Source: JALZEG01 sp035942255 (lineage in GTDB: Bacteria > Actinomycetota > CADDZG01 > WHSQ01). From it: a stretch of DNA of 64,000 nt. The notes beneath the pieces are model-generated. The model was not told the origin of the DNA, ran no database searches, and worked only from the letters and a program-made list of their open reading frames with translations. Of the stretch, positions 52,226-61,159 are shown piece after piece. Made by a program: the position numbers and the translations under genes. The stretch covers positions 12,315 through 76,314 of the forward strand of contig DASZDG010000050.1 in assembly GCA_035942255.1 (NCBI GenBank), written 5' to 3'. How positions within the stretch are numbered: the first letter of the stretch is position 1; every line of letters begins with the position of its first letter.

Positions 52226-52536
52226 CGCATCGCCCGGCCGTTATCGAGGAGGGCCGCGTCCAATCGCCGCACCTCGTCGAGGGCCTCTCGAGGAAGGCTC
52301 TCCTGGTACCGCGCCAGCCACTCGTCGTGATCGTCCAGCTCGGCCAGCCCCATACGAAGGTCGAACCCTGCACTCCGGATGATCCGCGCCAGCGTCTCGA
52401 CCGTGGGCGACCTCCGACCCGCCTCGTAGGCGGCGATCGCCGCCTGGGATGTCCCGGCTCGCGCAGCCAGCTGCCGCTGAGTCAGGCCCCTTTGGAGCCT
52501 CGCAAGCTTTATGAGATTGCCCGCCCACGTCGACAT
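52222..52536 (-). CDS. XRE-family HTH protein (possible antitoxin)
   Basis: 104 residues: an N-terminal HTH domain (LARLQRGLTQRQLAARAGTSQAAIAAYEAG, about 11-40) and a charged helical C-terminus (about 75-104) that could bind the partner. It comes first in the pair, as antitoxins usually do, and its stop overlaps the partner's start (ATGA). Confidence 0.88.
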   Translation of the reverse strand: MSTWAGNLIKLARLQRGLTQRQLAARAGTSQAAIAAYEAGRRSPTVETLARIIRSAGFDLRMGLAELDDHDEWLARYQESLPREALDEVRRLDAALLDNGRAMR

Positions 52537-52560
52537 GCCCCTACGATACCTGAGTCGGTG

Positions 52561-53913
52561 TCAGGTTGATACCGGATCAGATATCGCCGCCCTCCAGCGG
52601 CCGCTGCCGAAGCGCCAGCCCGTCAGGAGCGAGCGGAGCACCAGCCACACCGCCAGCCCGGACGCCAGGCCCCCGGTCCCCCAGTCCGCCGCCACCGAGA
52701 CGAGCGCGAGCGGCACGAAGAACGCGCTGCACACAGCCATCGCGCCCGCGAGGTAGCGCATGTCCGACGCGCCCATCAGGATGCCGTCGAGCGTGAACGC
52801 ATACGCGGAAACGGGCTGCAGCAACCCGATCCACAGCAGCAGTCGCGCCGCCGCGTCCACTACTGCGGCGTCGTCGGTGAACGCGCTGGCGAGCGGCCTC
52901 GCCAGCGGGACCAGCACCAGCAGGAGCACCACGCCGAGCCCGATCCCCCACGCGATCAGCCTGCGCGCGACCGCCGCCGCCTCCGCGGGGCGGCCCGCGC
53001 CGAGGCGGTTCCCGACCAGGGCCTGCGCGGCGATCGCGACGGAGTCGGCGGTGAACGCGAGCAACGAGAACACCTGCATCGCGATCTGCCACGACGCCAG
53101 CGGGACCACGCCCATCCGCGCGGCCGCCGAGGTGGCGATCGTCAGCGCGCCGAGGAGCATGCCGGTCCGCACGACGAGCGCGGCCCCCACCCGGAGCAGA
53201 GCGCGCAGCGAGGGGCCGTGCCACCTCCACGTCGGCGGGCGCATCCGCCGGCGCAGCACGATCACGAACGCGATCGCGGCCCCCGTCTGCCCGACGACCG
53301 TCGCCCACGCCGCACCGGCGACGCCCCAGCCCAGCGGGTAGATGAAGAAGTAGTCGAGGACCGCGTTCGCCACCGCGCCGGCGGTCACGATCAGCATCGG
53401 CGTCTTCGTGTCCTGCGCCCCGCGCAGCCACCCGTGCCCGACGGTCACCAGCAGCACGGGGACCGACGCGAGCACGCGGATCCGCAGGTAGTCCTCCGCG
53501 AGCCCGGCGATCTCCGGCCCGGCCCCCAGGCCCCGCACGACCGGCCCGGCGAACAGCACGCCGGCGACGGACACCGCGGCCCCCATCGTCAGCGCGAGCA
53601 GCAGCGCCTGGACGCCGACGACCCCCGCGCCGTCGCGGTCCCCCGCCGCGAGAAGCATCGCGACCTTCGGGGTGACCCCGAACGCGAGGAACGAGAACAC
53701 CCAGAACGACACCGTGAACGCGGCGGTGCCGACCGCGAGCGCACCGAGGGGCCGCGAGCCCAGGTGACCCACGAGGATCGTGTCGACGAGCGAGTAGAGC
53801 GGGTCCGCCGCGAGGGCGCCGAGCGCCGGGACGGCGAGCGTGAGGATCGTCCGGTCGTCGGGGTGCCGTCCGGGCCGCGCCCACCGGGGCGGCGTTGCCG
53901 CCTCCGCGGTCAT
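52561..53913 (-). CDS. MATE-family efflux transporter (DinF-like)
   Basis: 450 residues with twelve membrane helices in two related halves. Begins LAVPALGALAADPLYSLVDTILVGHLG, the MATE/DinF opening; such proteins export drugs or toxic metabolites using Na+ or H+. Substrate unknown. Upstream on its own strand is an array of 9-bp repeats (53934-53976) likely to be a regulator's binding region. Confidence 0.93.
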   Translation of the reverse strand: MTAEAATPPRWARPGRHPDDRTILTLAVPALGALAADPLYSLVDTILVGHLGSRPLGALAVGTAAFTVSFWVFSFLAFGVTPKVAMLLAAGDRDGAGVVGVQALLLALTMGAAVSVAGVLFAGPVVRGLGAGPEIAGLAEDYLRIRVLASVPVLLVTVGHGWLRGAQDTKTPMLIVTAGAVANAVLDYFFIYPLGWGVAGAAWATVVGQTGAAIAFVIVLRRRMRPPTWRWHGPSLRALLRVGAALVVRTGMLLGALTIATSAAARMGVVPLASWQIAMQVFSLLAFTADSVAIAAQALVGNRLGAGRPAEAAAVARRLIAWGIGLGVVLLLVLVPLARPLASAFTDDAAVVDAAARLLLWIGLLQPVSAYAFTLDGILMGASDMRYLAGAMAVCSAFFVPLALVSVAADWGTGGLASGLAVWLVLRSLLTGWRFGSGRWRAAISDPVST

Positions 53914-53933
53914 GCCCCTTCTCCGGGGGCCGC

Positions 53934-53976
53934 GTCTGACACGTCAGACATGTCTGTCATGTCTGTCATGTCTGAC
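53934..53976. repeat. 9-bp repeat array, operator-like, upstream of the MATE gene
   Basis: Units of nine bases: ACGTCAGAC, ATGTCTGTC, ATGTCTGTC, ATGTCTGAC, preceded by GTCTGAC. GTCTGAC and GTCAGAC are inverted copies of each other. The array lies 21-63 bases upstream of the transporter's start, where a repressor or activator would bind. Confidence 0.65.
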
Positions 53977-54039
53977 GAACCTCCCGCGCGAGGGGGCGCT
54001 TGACCCCACCGCGACGATGCCGTACGCGGAGTGCGCGTG

Positions 54040-56043
54040 TCAGCCGACGTCCCGCAGCTCTCTCTTGAGGTCCGCGATCTCGTCCCTGATCCGCGCCGCG
54101 TACTCGAAGCGCAGGTCCTCGGCCGCCGTGTGCATCTCCTCCTGGAGCTGGAGGATCAGCCGCTTGAGGTCGTCCGGCGTGCCGCCCAGGGGGTCGTGCC
54201 GCCGGCTCTTGGACTTCGTCGGGACGGTCGACCCCTCGCGCTTGCGGCCGAAGCCCGAGATCAGGATGTCGCTCACGGCCTTGCGGATCGACTGCGGGTC
54301 GATGCCGTGCTCCTCGTTGTAGGCCATCTGGATCTGGCGGCGGCGCTGCGTCTCGTTGATCGCCTTGCGCATCGAGTCGGTGACCTCGTCCGCGTACATG
54401 ATCACCTGGCCCTCTACGTGGCGGGCCGCGCGGCCGATCGTCTGGATGAGCGAGGTCTGCGAGCGGAGGTACCCCTCCTTGTCCGCGTCGAGGATCGCCA
54501 CGAGCGACACCTCGGGGAGGTCGAGGCCCTCGCGCAGGAGGTTGATGCCGACGAGGACGTCGAACTCACCCAGCCGCAGGTCGCGCAGGATCTCGATCCG
54601 CTCGACCGTGTCGATGTCCGCGTGCAGGTAGCGCACCCTCACGCCGGACTCGAGCAGGTAGTCGGTCAGGTTCTCCGCCATCTTCTTCGTGAGCGTGGTC
54701 ACGAGCACGCGCTGGCCCGCCTCGGTGCGCTTGCGCATCTCCTCCATCAGGTCGTCGATCTGTCCCTTGGTGGGGCGGATCACGATCTCGGGATCGATCA
54801 GCCCGGTCGGGCGCACGAGCTGCTCGACCGGCGTGCCCGAGTGGCGGAGCTCGAACGGTCCGGGGGTCGCGCTCATGAACACGACCTGGTCGACCTTCTC
54901 GACGAACTCGTCGAAGCGCAGCGGGCGGTTGTCCAGCGCGCTCGGCAGGCGGAACCCGTGCTCGACGAGCACCAGCTTGCGGCTGCGGTCGCCCTCGTAC
55001 ATACCGTTCAGCTGTGGGACCGTCACGTGGGACTCGTCGAGGACGACGAGGAAGTCGTCGGGGAAGTAGTCCAGCAGCGTGTTCGGCCGGGACCCCGGCT
55101 CGCGGCCCTCGATGTGGCGCGCGTAGTTCTCGATCCCGTTGCAGAAGCCGACCTCGCGCATCATCTCGAGGTCGTAGTTCGTCCGCATCCTGAGGCGCTG
55201 CGCCTCGAGGAGCTTCCGCTCGTTCTCGAGCACCTTCAGCCGGTCTGCGAGCTCGCGCTCGATCGCGCCGATCGCCCGCTCCATCCGGCTGCGCGAGGCG
55301 ACGTAGTGCGATGCGGGGTAGACCGTCACGTGGTCGAGCTCGCGCACGATCTCGCCCGTGAGGGGGTCGAGCTGGATGATCCGGTCGACCTCGTCCCCGA
55401 ACAGCTCGACCCGAAGCGCCAGCTCCTCGTACGCCGGGAAGATCTCGATGGTGTCGCCGCGCACCCTGAACTTCCCGCGCACGAAGTTCACGTCGTTGCG
55501 CTCGTACTGGATGTCGACGAGCCGCTGGAGGATGAAGTCGCGGTCGGCGGTCCCGCCGCGAGCGACGCTGACGACTTGATTCAGGTACTCCTCCGGCGAG
55601 CCGAGGCCGAAGATGCACGACACGCTGGCGACGATCAGCACGTCGTTGCGCTGGAGCAGCGCGCTCGTCGCGGAGTGCCGCAGCCGTTCGATCTCGTCGT
55701 TGATCGACGAGTCCTTCTCGATGTAGGTGTCCGACGACGGGACGTACGCCTCCGGCTGGTAGTAGTCGTAGTACGAGACGAAGTACTCGACCGCGTTGTT
55801 GGGGAAGAACTGCTTGAACTCGTTGCAGAGCTGGGCCGCGAGAGACTTGTTCGGCGCGATGACCAGCGTCGGCTTCTGGATCTGCTCGAGGGCCCACGCG
55901 ATCGTCGCCGTCTTGCCGGTCCCGGTCGCGCCGAGGAGCGCCGTGTAGCGCTCGCCGCGCCGGACGCGGTCGACGATGCCGTGGATGGCGGACGGCTGGT
56001 CGCCGGCAGGGGCGAAGTCGGCTTCGACCTTGAACGGGGGCAT
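54040..56043 (-). CDS. uvrB: Excinuclease ABC subunit B
   Basis: 667 residues. UvrB is the damage-verifying helicase-like subunit of nucleotide excision repair. Walker A GATGTGKT (about 38-45), the beta-hairpin region YYDYYQPEAYVPSSDTYIEKD, DESHV, the SAT motif and the QTIGRAARH motif are all present. A C-terminal UVR domain (LILQLQEEMHTAAEDLRFEYAARIRDEI) that binds UvrC/UvrA is intact. Same strand as, and downstream of, the rpsA-coaE-HAD-kinase run. Confidence 0.97.
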   Translation of the reverse strand: MPPFKVEADFAPAGDQPSAIHGIVDRVRRGERYTALLGATGTGKTATIAWALEQIQKPTLVIAPNKSLAAQLCNEFKQFFPNNAVEYFVSYYDYYQPEAYVPSSDTYIEKDSSINDEIERLRHSATSALLQRNDVLIVASVSCIFGLGSPEEYLNQVVSVARGGTADRDFILQRLVDIQYERNDVNFVRGKFRVRGDTIEIFPAYEELALRVELFGDEVDRIIQLDPLTGEIVRELDHVTVYPASHYVASRSRMERAIGAIERELADRLKVLENERKLLEAQRLRMRTNYDLEMMREVGFCNGIENYARHIEGREPGSRPNTLLDYFPDDFLVVLDESHVTVPQLNGMYEGDRSRKLVLVEHGFRLPSALDNRPLRFDEFVEKVDQVVFMSATPGPFELRHSGTPVEQLVRPTGLIDPEIVIRPTKGQIDDLMEEMRKRTEAGQRVLVTTLTKKMAENLTDYLLESGVRVRYLHADIDTVERIEILRDLRLGEFDVLVGINLLREGLDLPEVSLVAILDADKEGYLRSQTSLIQTIGRAARHVEGQVIMYADEVTDSMRKAINETQRRRQIQMAYNEEHGIDPQSIRKAVSDILISGFGRKREGSTVPTKSKSRRHDPLGGTPDDLKRLILQLQEEMHTAAEDLRFEYAARIRDEIADLKRELRDVG

Positions 56044-56108
56044 CGCCCGAGTTTAAGACCGCCCTGTGACAAGAGTTCCAGCCCTGTGATTCGGGCCGGA
56101 TGCGATTC

Positions 56109-57881
56109 CTACTCCCCCCGCGCCACCCGCAGGGTGAACGCGAACTTCGAACCCTTGCCGGCCTCGGACTCGACCCAGATCCGGCCCCCGTGCGCCTCGA
56201 CGATCCCCTTCGTGATGAACAGCCCGAGGCCGGTCCCCTTCTTGACCCAGCCGGGCTTGGGGAGCATCGAGAACTTCGAGAAGATCCGGTCGCGGTCCTG
56301 GTCGGAGATCCCGATCCCCTCGTCGACCACCGACACCTCGACCATGCCCTCTTCGGGCAGCTCGCGTGCGGCCACGCGCACGGCCGTCCCCTCCGGCGAG
56401 TACCGGATCGCGTTCGTCAGCAGGTTGATGAAGACCTGCCGGAGCCTGTCGTTGTCGCCCAGGACCTGCGGCAGGTCGCGTGGGATGTCGTTGACGACGA
56501 GGTGCTGCGCGCTGAGCGACGTGTGCACCGTGATGATGCTGTCGATGAGCGCCGCCAGCGACACCGGGCTCAGGTCGTACCGGAGCGTCCCGGCCTCCAT
56601 GCGGGAGACGTCGAGCAGGTCGTTGACGAGGCGCGACAGCCGTCCGGTCTCCTTCGCGATGATGTCGAGGATCGAGAGCTTCTTCTCGTCGGGGACCTTG
56701 TCCCACTGCATCCTGAGCGTCTCGCTGAAGCCCATGATCGTCGTCATCGGCCCCTTGAGCTCGTGCGCGAGCATCGATACGAACTCGGACTTGGTCCGGT
56801 CGGCTTCGCGGAGCTTCTGCACGAGCTGGCGCTCCCTCTGGCGGCCCATGCTCGACTCCACCAGCGCGCCGACCTGCCCCCCGAGGAGCATCGCGAAGCG
56901 GACGTCGTCCTCGCTGAAGTAGCCCTTGCGCGCGTTCATCGCCTTCAGCACGCCGATGGGCTTGGGGCCGGTGGTCAGCGGGACGGCGAGCAGCGAGTCC
57001 ATCCGCAGGAGGTTCACCATGTGCCGGTTCACCCACGCGTCGTTCGGCGCGTCGTTGGACACGAGCGGGGTCTTCGTGCGGAAGACCGTACCGGCGAGGG
57101 ACGGCTCGTTCAACGGGATCCGCAGCCCCTCTACCTGTTTCTCGTCCAGGCCGACCGCCGCCTGCATGGCGACGAGGCATCCGCCGCTCTCGTCGTTGAG
57201 CAGGAGGGCCATCTTGTCGCAGTCGAGCATCTCGGCGACGATCCGGATCGACTCGCCGACGATGCGCTCCATCGTCTCGCTCGACAGCAGCAGGCGCGAC
57301 AGCCGGTGTAGCCCGTCGAGCTCCTGGACCTGTCGCTGGAGGGCGCCGACGAGCTCGCCGTTCTCGATCGTGAGCGCGACGCGGTCGGCGAGGACGGTGA
57401 GGAGCCGGAGGTCCTCGTGAGTGAAGGCCCCGCGGCGCGAGTTCAGGGCGCCGACGACGCCGAGGGTCTTGTCGGTGAGCACGAGCGGCGCGGCGACGAG
57501 CTGGCGAGCGTTCAGCGCGTCGGCGAACATCGGGTTGCTCTCGACGTCCGCGTCCACCTCGTTCACGACCTCGCCGAGGCCGGAGTGCAGCACGCGGCGG
57601 AGGATCGTGGGCTCGGAGAGCGGGAGCACGAAGCCCCTGTCGCGCGCGCCCTGCAGGCGGAGGACGTCGGCGTCCTCGTCGTACAGGAAGAGGACCGACC
57701 GCTCGCAGTGCACGACCTGTTCGATGATCCGGAGGATCTCCTCGACGACGGCGGCGAAGTTCCCGTATGCGGTGCTGAGCGTGGCGATCCGGTAGAGGGC
57801 CGACAGCTCGTCGTACCCACCCTGCGACCGGATGGACGCTTCGTCTGCTCCGCCTGACGCGGAGTAATCGTTGTCCGTCAC
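56109..57881 (-). CDS. Soluble sensor histidine kinase with two GAF domains
   Basis: 590 residues without membrane segments. Two GAF domains (about 25-175 and 195-345) are followed by HisKA with the phospho-acceptor His in SMLAHELKGPMTT, and HATPase with NLLTNAIRYSP, VVDEGIGIS and GTGLGLFIT. All boxes are intact. The GAF domains suggest a cytosolic small-molecule, redox or gas signal. It starts three bases after the HAD gene's stop and is probably cotranscribed with it. Confidence 0.93.
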   Translation of the reverse strand: MTDNDYSASGGADEASIRSQGGYDELSALYRIATLSTAYGNFAAVVEEILRIIEQVVHCERSVLFLYDEDADVLRLQGARDRGFVLPLSEPTILRRVLHSGLGEVVNEVDADVESNPMFADALNARQLVAAPLVLTDKTLGVVGALNSRRGAFTHEDLRLLTVLADRVALTIENGELVGALQRQVQELDGLHRLSRLLLSSETMERIVGESIRIVAEMLDCDKMALLLNDESGGCLVAMQAAVGLDEKQVEGLRIPLNEPSLAGTVFRTKTPLVSNDAPNDAWVNRHMVNLLRMDSLLAVPLTTGPKPIGVLKAMNARKGYFSEDDVRFAMLLGGQVGALVESSMGRQRERQLVQKLREADRTKSEFVSMLAHELKGPMTTIMGFSETLRMQWDKVPDEKKLSILDIIAKETGRLSRLVNDLLDVSRMEAGTLRYDLSPVSLAALIDSIITVHTSLSAQHLVVNDIPRDLPQVLGDNDRLRQVFINLLTNAIRYSPEGTAVRVAARELPEEGMVEVSVVDEGIGISDQDRDRIFSKFSMLPKPGWVKKGTGLGLFITKGIVEAHGGRIWVESEAGKGSKFAFTLRVARGE

Positions 57882-57883
57882 GA

Positions 57884-58624
57884 CTAGAGCTTCGTGAGGA
57901 GGTCAGGTAAATCCTTCAAGGACGTGATCCTGTGCCCCTCGTGGTCCTCGTAGCGCCCGAGCCGGTCGAGCAGCACGGTCCGCATCCCGACTGCGCCCGC
58001 GGGCGCGACGTCGAGCCCCGGAGAGTCCCCGACGTGGACCGCATTGGCGGCGGCGACCCCGGCCTTCTCGAGAGCGCGGACGTAGATCGTCGTGTCCGGC
58101 TTCTCCACCCCCTCGACTCCGGAGATCACCGCGACGTCGAAGATGTGACCGACCTCGAGCTCGACGAGCATCTCCTCGAGCCACCGCTCGAAGTTCGAGA
58201 TGAGGCCCAGGCGGTACCCCCGGGACCCCAGCTCCCCGAGCGCCGGCAGCACGTCGTCGAAGAGCCGGTAGGTAGACGTGCTCGAGAAGACATCGAACAG
58301 CGGGTCGACCAGGGCCTCGTGCGGGAGCCCGAGCTCCTCGAGGAACCTCCGGTAGAGGAACGACCAGAACACGCGCGAGTTCTCCGCCGACAGCGACGCG
58401 ACACCCTGGCCGACGCCCGAGTCTTCGGCGATGTCGACGAGGTGAGGCGCGAGACGATGGCGGACGTCGTCGACGTCCGAGGGCTCGATCGGGTAGCCGT
58501 GGTCGGTCGCGACGCGGGCGAAAATCTCCGAGAACGACGGGTGCGGGTACAGGATCGTGTCGCCCGCATCCAGGAAGACGATGTCTATCCCGCCGTCGCG
58601 CCGGGCCGCGTCGATCGCGCTCAC
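57884..58624 (-). CDS. HAD-superfamily hydrolase
   Basis: 246 residues from GTG 58624, whose GTGA overlaps the coaE stop. HAD motif I is FLDAGDTIL; the nucleophile Asp is present but the Asp two places on is Gly, as in the REG-2/HDHD3-like subgroup. Motif II is LISNFE, motif III Lys is in VEKPDTTIY, motif IV HVGDSPGLDV. A helical cap lies between I and II. Phosphatase action on a small metabolite is likely but the altered motif I makes activity less sure. Confidence 0.87.
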   Translation of the reverse strand: MSAIDAARRDGGIDIVFLDAGDTILYPHPSFSEIFARVATDHGYPIEPSDVDDVRHRLAPHLVDIAEDSGVGQGVASLSAENSRVFWSFLYRRFLEELGLPHEALVDPLFDVFSSTSTYRLFDDVLPALGELGSRGYRLGLISNFERWLEEMLVELEVGHIFDVAVISGVEGVEKPDTTIYVRALEKAGVAAANAVHVGDSPGLDVAPAGAVGMRTVLLDRLGRYEDHEGHRITSLKDLPDLLTKL

Positions 58625-59220
58625 GCGCGCTCCTGCAGCAGGGCCCACACGCGGTCGGCCTCCGCGGCGAGCGCATCGAGGTCGCCGTCGTTACGCACCA
58701 CGTAGTCCGCCTGCGCCTCGAGCTCCTCGTTCGACGCCTGGGCGCCGATCCGCGCGTGGATGTCGTCGAGCGTCATCCCCCGCGTGCGCACGAGACGCTC
58801 GACGCGCTGCTCCCGGTTGGTCGTGACGACCACGACGACGTCGAACGTGTCTCGGAGCCCGAGCTCCGCGATGAGCGCCGCGTCGACGATCACGACGGCG
58901 TCCGTCCGGGCAAGGCGCTCGAGCTCGTCGGCGATCCGCTGCACGATCACGGGATGGACGATCGCGTTCAGCGCGGCGAGCTTCCGGCGGTCGTTGAAGA
59001 CGATCCCCGCGAGCTTCTTGCGATCGATTGCCATACCCCCGGCGGCGAGGATCTCGTCGCCGAACTGGCTCACGACGGAGTGCCAGGCGGGGCGGCCGGG
59101 CGCGAGCGCGTCGCGGCCGAACTGGTCGGCGTCCAGCACCTGTGCGCCGCGCTCCGCGAGGAGCGCGGCGAAAGTCGACTTGCCTGCACCGATCCCACCG
59201 GTGAGGCCGACGGACAGCAT
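58621..59220 (-). CDS. coaE: Dephospho-CoA kinase
   Basis: 199 residues. Catalyses the last step of coenzyme A synthesis. Begins MLSVGLTGGIGAGKST (P-loop at 8-16), then VLDADQFGRDAL, HPVI and the VVVDAALIAE-type segment where VDxPLL is usual (here V-D-A-A-L-I). The length is normal. It lies 29 bases after rpsA on the same strand, the classical actinobacterial arrangement. Confidence 0.95.
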   Translation of the reverse strand: MLSVGLTGGIGAGKSTFAALLAERGAQVLDADQFGRDALAPGRPAWHSVVSQFGDEILAAGGMAIDRKKLAGIVFNDRRKLAALNAIVHPVIVQRIADELERLARTDAVVIVDAALIAELGLRDTFDVVVVVTTNREQRVERLVRTRGMTLDDIHARIGAQASNEELEAQADYVVRNDGDLDALAAEADRVWALLQERA

Positions 59221-59249
59221 CGCTAGAGACCTGGTCTCGCTGCGGAGAG

Positions 59250-60923
59250 TTAGGACTGGCCCCGCTCGCGCTTCAGGTCCTGCACGATCGACTCGAACGA
59301 CGCGTCGCCCTCGTCGCCCTCGGCGGCGGCTTCGTCCTCCGCCGCGACGGGGGCGTCGGTGCCCGGGAGGGCGCCGTCTGCCGCCGGTGTCGGCGAGGCG
59401 TCGGGGTCGATCCCCGGATCGAGCGACACCTCGGCCTCTTCCTGGGCGGGCCCGGCGTCCGCCGCGTCCGGTTCGAGCGCGGGGCCCGGACCGGCGGGGA
59501 CCGCAACCGCGGCTGCCGACGAGTCCATGCCCTCGGCCGGGGTCTCGTCCGTCGCCGCGTCCCCGGCTCCGCCGGGCGACCCTTCGAGCTCGAACTCCGC
59601 CTCGGGAGCCGCCTCGTCCGCGGGGGCCGCGTCTGCCGCGGTGGCCGACGTGCGCTGGTCGAGCCCGATCGCCTCGTCGCTGCGCATCGCTTGCTTGCGG
59701 GAGAGGCTGATGCGGCGCCGGTCGAGGTCGATGTCGATGATCTTCACCGGCACGCGGTCGTGAACGCTCACCTCGTCCTCGGCGCGCTCGACGTGATGGT
59801 CGGCGAGCTCGGAGATGTGCACCAGGCCCGCGATCGCGTCGTCGACCTCGACGAAGGCGCCGAACGGGACGAGCTTCGTGACGCGTCCCTCGATGACGTC
59901 GCCGACCTCGTGCTGGCGGGCGAACTGCCGCCACGGGTCCTCCTGCGTCGCCTTCAGCGAGAGCGACACGCGCTCGCGCTCGAGGTCGACGTCGAGCACC
60001 TCGACGTCCACCTCCTGGCCGACCTCCACGACCTCGCTCGGATGGTCCACGTGCTTCCACGAGAGCTCCGAGACGTGCACCAGCCCGTCGACGCCGCCGA
60101 GGTCCACGAACGCACCGAAGTTGACGATCGACGAGACGACGCCCTTGCGGCGTTCGCCCTTGGCGAGCGACGTGAGGAAGTCCTGGCGCTGCTCGGCCTG
60201 CGACTCCTCGAGGAACTTGCGGCGCGAGAGCACGACGTTGTTGCGGTTCTTGTCGAGCTCGATGATCCGGCACTCGAGCTCCTTGCCGACGTACGGCTGG
60301 AGGTCGCGTACGCGACGCATCTCGACGAGCGAAGCGGGAAGGAAGCCGCGCAGCCCGATGTCGATGATGAGCCCGCCCTTGACGACCTCGATCACCGGAC
60401 CCGTCACGGTGCCGTCGGCGTTCTTGATCTCCTCGATCTTGCCCCAGGCCCTCTCGTACTGCGCCCGCTTCTTGGAGAGGATCAGACGGCCTTCCTTGTC
60501 CTCTTTCTGGAGGACGAGGGCCTCGATCTGGTCGCCGGTCGACACGACCTCGGAGGGGTCGACGTCGTTGCGGATCGAGAGCTCGCGCGAGGGGATGACG
60601 CCCTCGGACTTGTAGCCGATGTCGAGCAGCACCTCGTCCTTGTCGATCTTGACGACGGTGCCGGAGACGAGGTCCCCCTCGTCGAACGGCTTGATGGTCG
60701 CCTCGATGGCGGCCATCAGCTCCTCGAACGACTCGCCTACGTCGTTCTCGACGATCGTGCCGCCGGCGAACGCCTCGCCGGAGGTGGAGGGAGCGGTCCT
60801 CGCGATCACGCCGCCGGACCCGTCGGGGATCGTGTCGTTCGAGCTCTGCGATCCCGCCGAGGCGGCCTCGCTCGAATGCTGTTCCGCGGTAGCTTGCGCA
60901 GCCCCGCCTTGCTCGTCGGCCAT
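59250..60923 (-). CDS. rpsA: 30S ribosomal protein S1
   Basis: 557 residues with four S1 RNA-binding domains (roughly 85-155, 170-240, 255-330 and 340-410), including the typical VVSSIVNFGAFVDLGGVDGLVHVSELSW. It unwinds and places mRNA on the ribosome. A 70-residue low-complexity head and an Ala/Asp/Glu/Pro-rich tail of about 140 residues are lineage-style additions. AGGAGG lies about ten bases before ATG 60923, and a terminator-like hairpin precedes it. Confidence 0.96.
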   Translation of the reverse strand: MADEQGGAAQATAEQHSSEAASAGSQSSNDTIPDGSGGVIARTAPSTSGEAFAGGTIVENDVGESFEELMAAIEATIKPFDEGDLVSGTVVKIDKDEVLLDIGYKSEGVIPSRELSIRNDVDPSEVVSTGDQIEALVLQKEDKEGRLILSKKRAQYERAWGKIEEIKNADGTVTGPVIEVVKGGLIIDIGLRGFLPASLVEMRRVRDLQPYVGKELECRIIELDKNRNNVVLSRRKFLEESQAEQRQDFLTSLAKGERRKGVVSSIVNFGAFVDLGGVDGLVHVSELSWKHVDHPSEVVEVGQEVDVEVLDVDLERERVSLSLKATQEDPWRQFARQHEVGDVIEGRVTKLVPFGAFVEVDDAIAGLVHISELADHHVERAEDEVSVHDRVPVKIIDIDLDRRRISLSRKQAMRSDEAIGLDQRTSATAADAAPADEAAPEAEFELEGSPGGAGDAATDETPAEGMDSSAAAVAVPAGPGPALEPDAADAGPAQEEAEVSLDPGIDPDASPTPAADGALPGTDAPVAAEDEAAAEGDEGDASFESIVQDLKRERGQS

Positions 60924-60951
60924 ATGGGTGGATTCCTCCTGTAGCAGAAAA

Positions 60952-60972
60952 TGACCCCCGAATCAGGGGTCA
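60952..60972 (-). promoter_or_regulatory. Terminator-like hairpin in the rpsA leader
   Basis: On the minus strand a 7-bp stem TGACCCC/GGGGTCA is followed at once by TTTTCTG, and the ribosome site of rpsA comes about ten bases later. A stem plus T tract just before a start could act as an attenuator or as a fold for autogenous control, which is known for S1 in other bacteria. It could also be the end of an upstream transcript. Confidence 0.5.
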
Positions 60973-61045
60973 CCGGAGTATAGGCGGAAGGCAGGGGGGC
61001 TGCCGGGGGCCGCGGGCGGCGGCGCGGGGTGCGCAACGAGCCCGG

Positions 61046-61094
61046 AAAAGACTTAGGGCCGGGAGCGCCTCTCGGCGCTTCCCGGCCCCCAAGT
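61046..61094 (-). terminator. Terminator behind the first 16-residue peptide gene
   Basis: A long stem (61051-61069 with 74-94 of the same block, two single-base bulges; cores CCGGG/CCCGG, GCGCC/GGCGC and ACTT/AAGT) with CTTTTC following on the minus strand. It starts 15 bases after the peptide's stop codon, so the peptide gene would form a very short mRNA. Confidence 0.75.
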
Positions 61095-61108
61095 CCTAGA
61101 AGCAGGTG

Positions 61109-61159
61109 TTAGCTCCAGCTCCTACCCAGCTTGCCCGTCTCGACACGGATGTCGATCAC
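61109..61159 (-). CDS. 16-residue peptide A, M-IDIR-E-GKLG-SW family
   Basis: Encodes MIDIRVETGKLGRSWS. The start GTG 61159 is preceded at six bases by GGAGGAGG, an excellent ribosome site, and the stop TAA is followed by a terminator. Twelve of sixteen residues match the peptide at 63025-63075. A TTGACA lies on the minus strand at 61204-61209. Conservation, ribosome site and terminator argue for a real gene despite its size. No signal peptide. It could be a signalling peptide, a RiPP-like precursor or a leader peptide; the family is unknown to me. Confidence 0.72.
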   Translation of the reverse strand: MIDIRVETGKLGRSWS

